The translations under genes and the position numbers were made by a program. DNA of 64,000 bases from Alnus glutinosa (Eukaryota > Streptophyta > Magnoliopsida > Fagales > Betulaceae): the NCBI RefSeq assembly GCF_958979055.1, contig NC_084896.1, forward strand, positions 26,274,001 through 26,338,000, read 5' to 3'. Position 1 is the first letter of the stretch. Each line of letters opens with the position of its first letter. The notes under the pieces are model-generated. The model did no database searches, was not told the DNA's origin, and was given only the letters and a program-made list of their open reading frames with translations. This document shows positions 47,706-59,183 of this stretch, piece by piece.

Positions 47706-48072
47706 TTAACAAAACTCGAGAATGAGCTTCTTCAGGGTGAGCTCTAGACTTGAGTGAACCATGCTCGTCTGGTTACTTAGCAGTCGAGCTAGTGAAAGAG
47801 AAACCAATCCATCTGATACTGACAGAATGAGCTCAACATGCCGATCTTCACAAGCAGTTGGAACTTGAACCAAAGCATTGCACCTCATACTGACAATTGA
47901 GCTCTGCTTCTCATACTGAACATAAGTTTGGAAACTTTGGTCCATAAGGTTGTAGATGATGGAAGCTCTGCAGTATATCCTATTGCAGAGACTGATGAAG
48001 TCATATAAGCTCTTAAAATTGCTGACAGGGAGGACTGGAAGCACTGGAATAGGTTATTGAAAACCTCAAACC
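47706..48072 (-). other. Possible unidentified minus-strand exon
   Basis: A 112-codon minus-strand frame (48044-47706) has balanced amino-acid composition, unlike the low-complexity frames around it, for example VQVPTACEDRHVELILSVS. A splice-acceptor-like 'cttttgcag' on that strand ends at 48073. I recognise no domain. Upstream on the same strand, a GC-richer block (49382-49700) ends in a good donor (CCACCT|GTAAGT). Together these could be parts of one transcript, coding or not. Low confidence. Confidence 0.25.
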
Positions 48073-50236
48073 TGCAAAAGAGCTGAAAGACTAATAAAGT
48101 GAAAGTAACATGCAAATATATACGATTGAGGTTGTACAGAAAGGTTTAAAAGAAAAAAGGGAAAAGGAAAAACAAAGAAGCAAACAACAAGAAAACAAAA
48201 CAATAAATAACTTTTAAGCATCTGATCTCCTATTGATTAGAGCATGTATAATGCCAAGACGCCTTTGAAAGGGATCATTGCCTAGTTACTTCACAAGAAA
48301 TTTGGCAAGACTGAGGACTGAGAGCTACAAGGTAACAATTGATAACAAACCTTTAAACACTAGGAGAAATGAAGAAATTCAATCAGAAAGAAATTATGTA
48401 TGGCATAATTTTTCAACAATTACAAAGAAGGTATATTAATGGTAAGAGCAAGAAGTAATGCAAATGAATGATTGCAAAAAATATAACGACAAGAGGCTCA
48501 CAAATGGTAAACTAGCGTGGGGCACACAGTCAGTGCTCTTATCTAGGACCAGGCACTCCTGTTAGTTCAGTTTGGCCCTGGTTTACTATGATAAAAAAGA
48601 CCAAAAACATCTAGTCAAAGGTGCAATTGAGCTTCTTATTCATCTAGTACACAACCAATATGAGACTTGGCACATATACGCATCATAATCCACTCACCCA
48701 ATGTGGGACTTAACTTTCACATTTTTCATGTCATGTTGATAGCCAGAAAAGAAATTCATTTTCATGTCATGTTCTAGCATCACATCCAACAATTTTTTTT
48801 CCAGCAACAAAAAAGCAACAACCACATATAATGAGTTTACAGAAATAACATTACCCAAAACAAGGAACAGACAAGATGTTTGACCAGCTTTAAATTGAAA
48901 CCCAACCCAATTTTTTCTTCCTGGAGGCAAAATGGTGAGTCGGTCTGCATTGAAAGACACTCAGCCAAACTAAAATACTGGTTCAGATCAATCCACCAGT
49001 ATATTACTGTCCCGTACTTAACTGAATTTCTATGAGCTTGGCAGGCTACTATGCATAATCCAAACCTGAGTCCTTCATAGTCGATCCATGTTTGGAATCA
49101 CAGGTTTATTGGGATAGACCGAATTACAGAATCCTATATAAGGCCTAGTGAACCTCCAGAATCACAAATAGAATACAGGAGATTTTGAACAGATTCTATC
49201 TTCTAAACATATATCACCTAGTGTTTGTTGTACAATAGAAAATAGCTACTAAATCACAAAGCCAACATGTCCTCTACCCTGTTTCACTCCACCAGTCATT
49301 TGTCAAATATCCTGAAGCTATGTAGAATCAGTCGTGATAGGCCAGGGAGAGAAAGACAGAGACTAAGACTGAGAGACTTACAGGTGGAGCAGTGGCTGAA
49401 CCGTCAGGGTAGCAGCGTTTGACCTGGGTGTTGGCGGCGTGGTCCAGTCCGGGCAGTGGTAGTAGCGTCCGGCCCAGTCGGTGGCGGTAGCATCCGGCCT
49501 GGGCAGTGCCCTGGTGGGGCTGCGGATTTGGGGCAGTGATGGTGCAGATTGGGTGGAGAAGTCTGATCGATTTGGGGCAAAAATGAGGAGTTGTAAGAGG
49601 GATCCGGTACTTCAACAACATTTCATTTTTTTGTTTTTAGCTGACGTGTCAACTGTTTACTGGAGGGCATAAAAACCCTTGTTTTCTGCCGTGACCGGAC
49701 AGAAGTTGCTCTCGATATTTACTTAGTTCGAGATCCATAACAAGCAAACTATTCTGTTGTTAGCTCAAACTAACTTGGTCCTTAGAGAAGTTGGTTAATG
49801 TAGAGTGAGATTTGCATCAACGCACTAAAATATAACTTTGTGGCGTTCTGAATTGGTTTCAACAGTCCAAACAAACATCAGCAATTGATTCTTGACAATT
49901 TTTGTTGTCATCTCACATCCAACAGCACATAAATAAACCTATGATCATAGTACATCTGCATTTTTAAGAACGACATTAACCTTCATTTTAAGTTTTCAAT
50001 TTGCTAATTAAAATGCCACATGTTACTGCAGATGGGTCTAATTGGACTTCGTTCAACCAAAGATAACAGTTTTTCTTCTTCCCTTGGCCACCTTACAAAT
50101 ATTGCAACATGAATTCATTGTTTAAATCACAAATACAAACCTTAACTCAATGAGAGAACACAATGGAGCCAGAGAAGGTGGGAAAGTATTAGAGAAAACA
50201 AAAAGAAACTAAAATAAGAATTGTACTTCTTTCTTC
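48073..50236. other. Intergenic, GC-richer block at 49380-49620
   Basis: Mostly AT-rich. 49390-49560 has repeated 'ggcagtg' and 'gcgtccgg/gcatccggcc' motifs, resembling promoters or 5' exons of repeats. No gene is supported apart from the possibility noted for 47706-48072. Confidence 0.35.
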
Positions 50237-52523
50237 TCACAAGGCGTCCCGAGCAGCGATCCGGCATGTAATAGCATCTGCAAGTGAGGATATCCCTAGT
50301 TCCTGGCCAGATATCTTATAGTGCTGAAAAATGAGAAGTCATTGGATCATTAGTCACTGGAAGCAACATGAAGAAAACCTGGTAAAAAAGAAGTGAACAA
50401 GATACTGCATTTGCTTAAAACCTTTTGTATCTGGGTCTGGTTTGCTCTTCCCTCCAACTCCTCCAAGGCAATCTCTTTTCCACTGATAAGTTTCTCTATG
50501 GCTTTCATCTGGCAGAATACCAAGAATTTACCAAACCAAAATGACCCATTGTTTCAACTTACTGGAACAACACAAAAGCATGATCTGCTGCATCATTCAT
50601 GAACAGAGATCTCACCTCATCAAGAGTAGCATTGAAACGAGCGGCAAGGATGTACGTTGTGCTATCAGAGATTCCACACCTTTTCAAAGATTCTGTAATC
50701 TATTCATAATCAAAGCCAAGGAGTTTATCCAACCAAAACAGTAGAAAATTAAGCAAACAAACCACAATAGATAACTAGAACAAAATCATTACATGCTTAG
50801 ATCCTGAGTAATTGTATACGAGCTCAGAATGAAGAGTGCGTGTTGTCAATGACTCCCGTGACTTGGCTACAAGTGTCTTGTGTGCAGCTGCTAGAACTGG
50901 AAAAACATCTGGAATCTGTTTTGATTCATAATAAAGGCAAAATAAGGGAAATCCAACAAAGTGTAGCTTATAAAAGAGCAAGAAATGTAATTGAATGGAA
51001 AAACGAGACGTAGGTTATATTATGTATATAAAGGATGTACAAGTGATGCATTGAGAAATGCAACTTCTGGTTCCAGTGTTCCAGCTTGCATAGATTCAAG
51101 CATTTCCCTGCAAATTAATGAGTTTATTAGGCATGCTCCACTTTTGTACTTCTATGAGGCAATTTAACCTATGGGCAGATACTTAACTTATACAGAAGCC
51201 ACTAGGATTACAAGAACTAATAAAGACACAGAAATATATGAATGCAAGTGAAGATTTCAATAAAGCAATGTTCCCATTAAGTATCACTTACAATATTAAC
51301 AACTAAAACGGGCTGTTAAGATGTATGCAGAAAGTTGGATCCATTTCTCCTCAGTTTGCATTATACATAAATTGGGTTCTCCCTCCATTTCGATTTCGAC
51401 CACCACTACTTCCTCAGACCGACCTTCACTTCCCCATAACACTATCAAGCTCCTTCTAGCCTATGTAATGTTTCCATAACAAAAGGCAACCAAACTTCGC
51501 TTCCCCGTAGACTACAAGACTTCAAAATTGGTTCTTTAAGCAGAGAAATTTCTGCAGCTAGTAGCTACAGATTGAATTCAATGAAGGTGCAGCCCGCTTC
51601 TCATCAATTAACTCCCTTACTGCTAACCTATGACAGCAATGAAAAGGCATAGCTTTAGCGGGGAGTTTCTTTACTGTCATATGAGGAGGGTTGTTTTCGG
51701 TTAGGGAGGCAAGTGGTTCAACCACTTGGTGAGCGGGTTCGATCCATAATTCCTCCCAAAACTAAACTATTGACCCTAAGCTACATGTACAATGACAACA
51801 GTAACTCCAAACAAAATAACAGCCTTCTCCAGTATCCACTATCCACTATCCAAGAGGTATGAACATGTGTGCTCCTATTGACCTCCTTCTAGCCAATGTT
51901 ATATATATATATATATCAAAAGACAACCAAACTCCAGTTAAAAAATTACAAGACTTCAAAATCGACTATTAACAGGCCAAAATTTCTAGACCGACCCATA
52001 ATTCCTCCAACAACTAAACATAGACCCTTGATTCCACATAAATCCAAAGCAAGAGAAGTAGTTTTTTATGCACAAAACTTTTTTTTCCTTGTTTTTTTTT
52101 TTTTTGCCAAGTTATTAAGGAGAAAATCTGCTAATAATAGTATTAACATGAAAATTGGGCAGAAAAACCCTTTACAAACAGGAAACGAATTTGCACCATT
52201 TATCCTCTCGTCTTATTTATAGTAAAAAAAGAATAACTGAAAATCCGACCCACCTAATTTCTCTAAAAAGTATGAATCTTTAGGTACTTTCCAGACTACC
52301 CAAACGGAAAAGAACAGAAGAACTGAAAATCCGAAAAAAGAAAACTCACCCATCTAATTTTCTAAAAAGTTTGAACTGAATTCAAGTACTTTCCCGAGAA
52401 TCAAACAGAAATAACTGAAAATTAGAAACACAGAGAGAGAGAGAAAGAGACATACTTGGAGTTGGTGACATCCGTGAAGAGAGCAACATAGAGAGTGTTT
52501 CCAATGATGTCAAACTCCTTCAT
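50237..52523 (-). CDS. TPRKB: KEOPS/EKC complex subunit TPRKB-like (Cgi121)
   Basis: Six exons on the minus strand: 52523-52456, 51107-51041, 50915-50793, 50699-50616, 50508-50422 and 50323-50237. All have GT..AG and compatible phase, giving 171 aa, the usual length for plant members. The protein begins MKEFDIIGNTLYVALFTDV and contains QAGTLEPEVAFLNASL, IPDVFPVLAAAHKTL, TLHSELVYNYSGSKH and YILAARFN. It ends GISSLADAITCRIAARDAL, the Cgi121/TPRKB fold. Family members bind the kinase PRPK/Bud32 and, in archaea, the tRNA 3' end within KEOPS, which makes t6A37 in ANN-decoding tRNAs in the cytosol and nucleus. The start is the first ATG of exon 1; the frame upstream is open for a few codons without another ATG. 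No oddities in the coding sequence. Confidence 0.93.
51685..51760 (+). repeat. Possible SINE or tRNA-like fragment in intron 1
   Basis: 'cggttagggaggcaagtggttcaaccac' type sequence is followed by B-box-like GGGTTCGATCC at about 51735. It has no good A-box, poly-A tail or TSD, so the assignment is weak. It lies in intron 1 of the KEOPS subunit gene. Confidence 0.3.
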
Positions 52524-52623
52524 AGCTGCCTTCTTTGCTGTGTCCTTGTCTTCTGTTAACAAAAATAGAACCTCCACAGGACTGGGGGGGGCTAGGGTTT
52601 TAGAGCCAGAGAGAAAAAAGAAT

Positions 52624-52635
52624 AAAAAAGAAAAA
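52624..52635 (-). terminator. Pol III terminator of tRNA-Arg
   Basis: Downstream of the tRNA on the minus strand are runs of five T (52635-52631) and six T (52629-52624), standard RNA polymerase III stops about 13 nt after the gene. Confidence 0.75.
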
Positions 52636-52647
52636 GACAGACCAGAA

Positions 52648-52720
52648 CGCGCCAGATAGGGGTCGAACCTATGACCTTCCGCTTAGGAAACGGACGCTCT
52701 ATCCACTGAGCTACAGGCGC
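52648..52720 (-). tRNA. trnR-CCU: tRNA-Arg (anticodon CCU)
   Basis: 73-nt cloverleaf on the minus strand. The acceptor stem is GCGCCTG / CTGGCGC with discriminator G and a T:T mismatch at the sixth pair, as I recall in other plant nuclear tRNA-Arg(CCU). The D arm is GCTCAGTGGATAGAGC, the anticodon stem TCCGT / GCGGA with loop TTCCTAA (CCT at 34-36), and the T arm ATAGGTTCGACCCCTAT. The A-box (TAGCTCAGTGG) and B-box (GGTTCGACC) are intact, so it should be transcribed by Pol III. No intron. It decodes AGG. It sits between the divergent KEOPS and malectin-LRR genes. Confidence 0.96.
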
Positions 52721-52957
52721 TTGGTGCTAAATCTTTGTTCCGAAATATATATGTACTAAATTTACAACAATAAGGTTGACCCGGTCAAACCACGTTCATG
52801 GATTCTCAAAATCCCATTTTTCTAACTTCAAGCACAGCCCCTCGACCATGCCTTCTCATTCTCTCTTTCTTTCCATGACAAAGAAAAGGAAAAGAAAAAA
52901 CCAGAAAGTTCCCGGTTGGAATCCTTTCTAGGTTTCCATTGATCCCCAGAAATAAAC

Positions 52958-55900
52958 ATGTCCCTCTCCATCTTCCTCCTATGGCTTGTCAACGTCCCTC
53001 TCCTCGCCCAGTCCCTCCCAGTTCCCGACGTTAGAGGTACCACAATTTCATTGATTTACACTTTTTCTCAGGAGATAACAAAGAATAAAAATGAGTTATT
53101 CATGTATGTATGTTCATTTATATATATATATATATATGGTGCCTTCTGTTTTTCTTTTTCTTTTCTTTTTTTAATTGAAAAAAAAAATGGTTTGATGTAA
53201 CATAAATATGAAATTAGTTTTAAATATTTTGTGTTTGAAGTTATCGATTTGCTTTTATTTTTTTTACCAAAAAAAAATAAAAAATTATATTCATATTAAT
53301 ATAAATATATATATAAATAATAAATTTCGATATATTCTGATCGATGCATATATAACTACCACGTTAACGCAGGTTATCTCATAAACTGTGGTGCGGGGGC
53401 CTCTGACGAGTTATCTATGGGCAGCCGGAAGTTCATCACAGACGAGGGATTCACAAAAGTTGGCAACAAAAGCAGCGTCAAACACCCAGACCACCTATTG
53501 CCCATACTAACCACATTGCGGTATTTTCCCGACGCAACAGCGCGTAAATATTGCTACGTGTTTCCGGTGATCAAAGGTGGGAAGTACCTGGTGAGGACGC
53601 TGTACTATTACGGAGGCTTCGATGAAGGGAAAGAGCCGCCGGTGTTCGACCTGATCGTCGACGGGACGAAATGGAGCACGGTCAACACGACGGAGGACTA
53701 TGCCAATGGGCTTAGCTCGTATTACGAACTTGTGGTGGTGGCCATGGTGAAGATGCTGAGTGTGTGCCTGGCGAGGAACGAGAGGACTTTTTCCAGCCCG
53801 TTTATCTCCGCGCTTGAGGTGGTGTCCTTGGATGACTCCATGTATAACACCACCGACTTCGGCAAGTATGCTCTTAGCACGGTTGCAAGGAGTAACTTCG
53901 GAAGTGAGGGGGACATGATCTGGTAGGGAAATTAATCAACTTTTTTTCTGCATGATTGTAAGCATTAAAGTTTTGCTTATCCTAAAAGTTTAGACACCCA
54001 AAGTCTTAAATTTAGTGCACATGTTATCTATTTCCAAGTAGCGTCATTATAATTAACTCTTCCTCTATATCTTTTTACTTTTCCTAAAAAAATCAAATAG
54101 AAATTATTTTAATTTTTTTTTACGCTTTTTATTTCACATCAATAATTTTTTATTACTATTCAAATAAAAAAACTCACTATAAAACAAAACTTTATCACTT
54201 TTCACTTCTTATATCACATCAATCACTTCTTACTACTATTTAAACAAATATTTCACAACACAATTACTTACCAAACAAGCCCCTTATAATTGTCCAACAA
54301 CATTGATATGTCGCGACACTCTAAATTAACTATTAGATTTTTTTAAATTTAATAATGTTTATTTAATGATTAGTTGAGAATACTACATTAGATGAATGTT
54401 GGATATAATTATAGTATATAGTATTTCTCTTTAACTAAATGATTAAATTCATAATCTTTTAGTATCTTCACTTTGTGAAATAAGTAGTGATTTAACTTTT
54501 ATGTGTTCCCTACATAGATTCTCACTGTTTGTATTTGTTAAACTTATCAATGCATGTAACAATGGATAATTAGGATCATTTTTGAAAGAAATCTGAAATG
54601 GCTGTTATCAATACGTGCATGTATAGTAAAGGAATTAAACTTTTTGTTTCCCTTATTTTTATGCTATTTTCTTCTTCTTCTTCTTTGTTTTTCCACAAAA
54701 TTTAAATAAATTATATATAGAAAAAGTACTCATGCATACTTTCTTGAAATTAACACTCAATTTACATTATATTCCGAACTAAAGATTGCATCAATGTCCT
54801 TCCTCTCTTCACCTCTCAAACTATCAAAAATTTGTAATGTATTCATTTTGTTTTAAAAAGACAAAAATGCCCTTTAATTTTTTTAGTAAGATAGAAATAT
54901 CCTAAATTTTTTTGGTAATTTGGAATGATATTGATGCAATTTTCAGTTTATGAGACATTACAAATTGAGAATTTATTTAAGAAAGGTACGTTTACTTTTC
55001 CCTTAATTATATGTTTCATCTTCAAAATCTGTAGTTAAATGATCACAGTCTCTTCCATAAATGTTATTTAATTTGCTTTTATGTATTGTGTTTTCTATTT
55101 GAGAAATGTTACGCTTTTCAAATTTTTATTGTTTATTTTTATAGAAGTTAGTTTTCAAATGATGTGTCACCATCCCATGAGATTTATTATATTTGAGAAA
55201 TTAATATATCACCATTTTATTTTGGATTAAGGCCTTCTCAAATTATTTGTTCGAATTTGAGAGAATTCAGACAAGTGATTGTGAGAGACAACTTATGGAA
55301 CCCACATGATCAAATAAAAATTAGGCTGTCCAACTATTTATCCGGTCAGGTGAATTTCATAAGTGGTTTCTTACAATCAATTCATTCAATGTTAGAATTC
55401 TCTCCTCAAATTCGAGCAGATAATTTGAGAGGATCGTGATCTATTTTATGAGATGGTAACACATCTTTTGAAATCTAACTTTTAGAGAAAAAAATGTAAA
55501 ATTAAGAAAACAAAAGAATGTGAAACACAAATGCTTGAGAGAATTTTGATGGTTAATATATTATGTAAACATATGAACCTAGTTATCCAGATGACCAATT
55601 CAACCGGCTGTGGCAACCATTTACGGACCATAACCCTGCTGTCACAAGCCGCTCCAAAATAACTTCTTCAGACTTTTGGAACTTCCCACCGGCAAAGTCA
55701 TTCCAAACAGCAATCACAACAAGCCGAGGAAAGGAGCTGCATATCCAGTGGCCGCCGGGGAATCTCCCGAAGACCAGCTACTATATCTCACTCTATTTCC
55801 AGGACAATCGGACGCCGAGCCCAAATAGCTGGAGGGTCTTCAGTGTTTCTTTGAATGGCAAGAATTTCTACACTGATCTTAATGCCACAACCAGTGGCGT

Positions 55901-58900
55901 GACCGTCTATGCCGCACAATGGCCTCTTTCTGGGCAGACAGAAATCGTCTTGACTCCGGGAGATGGGATGACTGTTGGGCCGCTGATCAACGCAGGTGAA
56001 ATTTTTCAGATCCTGCCTCTTGGTGGAAGGACTCTCCCTAGAGATGGTACCCCCTCGATCTTAAGCCACTTCTCGTTTTCATTTTGATAAATGTTTGGTT
56101 TGGTTTTTTTTTTTTTTTTAATATTTTTTTTTTGTCTATTTCCGTACAATAAAAGCGCAAATCCGGCCACCGTTAAATCTATGAGACCCATATGTGTGTC
56201 TCATAGATTAAATAATATATTTGCAAATGAGATGTGTAAGATAATGACATCAAATACATCTTTTTTATTTTATGTAGAAATATGATTTTTTGCTATCCCA
56301 AAAAACAACTCTTCGACCACCTTGCCCGTATGCCAAGGTGGTCCTCTAGTTAGCTTCAGGTCTTCTTCTTCTTCTTCTTCTTTTTTTTTTTTAACAATAA
56401 AAGAAAAGTGAAAGTAAAAATTGCTACATGGACAAAAGTTATTAGGAGTTGTATTTTGGGGTGACAATATATCATATTTCTTTTATATATATGAGTTGCA
56501 TGCATGCACCATCTATGTTTTAAACGAGGATGAATTTCACTTACACCTCTCTTGAAGTATAAGTGATTTTGCAATTATAATTTTGAAGTTTTAAATTTTT
56601 GTAACCTCGGTACTCCATGTTTCGACTTTTTTTAATTTCACCATTTTTTGTTAAAATACCCAAAATGCCCCCCTTTTATAAAATAATAAATAATAAAAAA
56701 AAGTGAAAAATCTGGTGATTCATGGCTAGCCGTGGGTCGGTCTAAGGTAATTTTGAATTTTTACTTTCGTTTTTTTTTTAAAAAAAAAAAAAGAAGAAGA
56801 AGGAATTTTGGACATTTTGACAAAAAATTGGTGAAATTAAAACACACTTATCGAAACATGGAATACCGACATTTCAAATTTTTAAATTTGAAAATCATGA
56901 TTGTAAATCCGCTTATATTTGAAGGATAAGTAAAGTTTCCCTTTAAACTATCTAAATTTTTTTTTCTTGCTTTAACCATTCATTTGTTTTGCTTTAACGT
57001 TCCATAGCTTCGGCAATGGATGAGTTGGCAAGAAACTTGAACAACCCACCTTCGGACTGGAGTGGCGACCCTTGCTTGCCTAAAGAAAATTCATGGACTG
57101 GAGTAACGTGCAGTTCTGGCGGAGAATTTGCTCGCGTTGTCTCTATGTAAGTTTCCATTAAGTTGTTGCATGAGCTTGGATAAATTTTTACACGACTCGT
57201 AAGCTTAACATGAACTAACACGAAATTAATGAGTTAAGGTTAAAAAGTATAACCTGTTTAACTAAACAAATTGAATTGCGGTTCACCTGTCTCCACACGA
57301 CCCAAATACGATATGCAAACACGAATTACTGCTTCTAATAATTACCTAGTTCTTTAACGAAGCGTTTTCAATGAATCATAGTAAATTAAGATTGACTTTG
57401 ATTTGTGTTTGACATATTCTTTTTATTACATGAAGGAATTTAAGTAATGTTGGACTCACTGGGTCACTTTCTTCAACCATTGCCAAGTTAACTGCACTCA
57501 CCCATCTGTAAGTAATCAAGTCTTGCATGTGGCTCGCACATTACATTGGATGATACTTGTCTGATTGGAATGATTTTCTTGCAGTTGGCTTGGGGGGAAC
57601 AGACTGTCGGGCAACATCCCTGAAATGAGCTCATTAAAGGCACTACAAACTCTGTAGGTTATCTAACAAATTCATGAAATGTATGTTATGTAACCACTAA
57701 GAAAAAACGTTAATTATATTTGCGTTATCACTTCAAAAAGACTAATAATGTAGAACCAATGGCGGGATCTTTATAGAATCAGTCTCATCTAATAATTAAT
57801 GAACAAATGTAAAACTTAGTATCATGAGTACCTCTATAATCTACTCACTCAATGTGAACTATTCATCTTTTTAACGTAGGATTAATCCATGACGTCTTTG
57901 TCAAGGATACGTCATGATGTGCTCTAGTATTACGTGATGTTAATTAGTAGCTAAGTTGCTCTGATACCATTTTGTAACATTAGTTGTGGGAAAGCATGCA
58001 ATAGTCAGATTTATGTTTTTACACTGAATTGACTCGTTTTTCTAAAGTAATAACACATAGGTGACTAGCATTTTTTATGAATCGTGTTAAGTTTTCATTC
58101 TCCGTTGCTTATCGTTTCTGATTAGCTTCCTTAGATCCACATTTAACATCCTGATCTCTATTTGTTTGTCTTTCTTCCTTTTTATCCTGATGAAGGCATT
58201 TGGAGAACAACAAGTTTGAAGGACAAATTCCTCAATCACTAGGCCAACTTGCAAACCTACGTGAGATGTAAGTATTGCCATTCAAAAAAGCTACCAAATA
58301 TTATGCCTCTTTTTCCTTTTCTTTTGATGACATGCTTTGTTAACAGATTCCTTCAAAATAACAATCTTGATGGTAAAATTCCATTGGCGCTGCAAAAGAG
58401 GAAAGACATAAACATTCAGTAAGCACAATACATCCTCTTTCTCTTTTTAGTTTTCTTAATACAAATATTGCATGATATTTAAAGTATTGATTAAAATAAT
58501 TATTTCTTATAAGTTTAAGCTTTTAGAATAAGAGTCGGTTTGGCCTTATGATTTTGCAGGCCAAAAGTGTGGTCTTGAACAAAATCGCCAAAAGCATATA
58601 ATTTGGGAGTGCATTTTTAAAAGGATGCAATTTAAAAACGTAAAAAAATCTAAGTTTTCATATCACAGACAAAGAGTTGCATTTTTAAAAACTCATAATG
58701 ATTTTAAAAGCTAAACTGCAATTTTAAAGGCCAAATCATAGTTTTACCAAACGCTTAACTAGAGTTTTAAATCGTTTCAAATCGCATTTTTTGAAATCGT
58801 TTTTTTTTTTTTTTTAAATCGTATGTTTTGAAACCGTAAATCTAAATAGATTCTAAATGATGATTTAACTTGGTATTAAAGCATATATCATGAGTTCGAA

Positions 58901-59183
58901 CACCGACTCTACAATTTACCCTTGTTTTTGTTAAATATTTTGCCTATTGAGCCTCACTTGTTTAAGGGAGTATTAAAATATTAATTAAATGACTAAATTT
59001 ACCATTTCCGATAAACTTATCCTAAAGTGGTCAGTTTTAATCATTATTATTATTGAAGATAAGTGATGAGCTAATAACTCATTGAAATCATATCTAATGG
59101 CAGGCTCTATAAATTTCAACGACTGATAATTCTGCTTTGGTTTCAGGGTGTCCCCTGGAAATAACGTGAAGAAACCAGCATAA
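52958..59183 (+). CDS. Secreted malectin-like / LRR protein, no kinase (At3g05990 type)
   Basis: Nine exons: 52958-53036, 53373-53922, 55583-56046, 57008-57146, 57436-57507, 57585-57653, 58196-58267, 58347-58418 and 59147-59183. All junctions are GT..AG in phase, giving 517 aa. Residues 1 to about 18 are a signal peptide (MSLSIFLLWLVNVPLLA). About 28-355 is a malectin-like, di-glucose-binding-type domain (YLINCGA, then YCYVFPVIKGGKYLVR, DLIVDGTKW and YPDDQFNRLW). WSGDPCLP..WTGVTC forms the Cys-capped LRR start. Exons 5-8 (72, 69, 72 and 72 nt, same phase) each encode about one 24-residue LRR (LTGSLSSTIAKLTALTHL and so on). The protein ends after GNNVKKPA with no transmembrane segment or kinase, matching the kinase-less family of Arabidopsis At3g05990/At1g25570. 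Likely apoplastic; cell-wall sugar or peptide sensing is inferred from related malectin-LRR kinases. Confidence 0.9.
54090..54295. mobile_element. AT-rich MITE in intron 2 of malectin-LRR gene
   Basis: Carries 'tttcacatcaataatt' and 'atatcacatcaatcac' repeats ending 'ttaccaaacaagcccc', the same family as 1-430 and 7380-7625. Located in the 1.66-kb intron 2. Confidence 0.6.
55245..55440. mobile_element. Fold-back element in intron 2 of malectin-LRR gene
   Basis: The left arm 'aattatttgttcgaatttgagagaattc' type sequence pairs with the right arm 'attctctcctcaaattcgagcagataattt'. 'cttatggaacccacatgatc' faces 'tcaggtgaatttcataag'. Related to the arms of 37150-39240. Confidence 0.7.
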
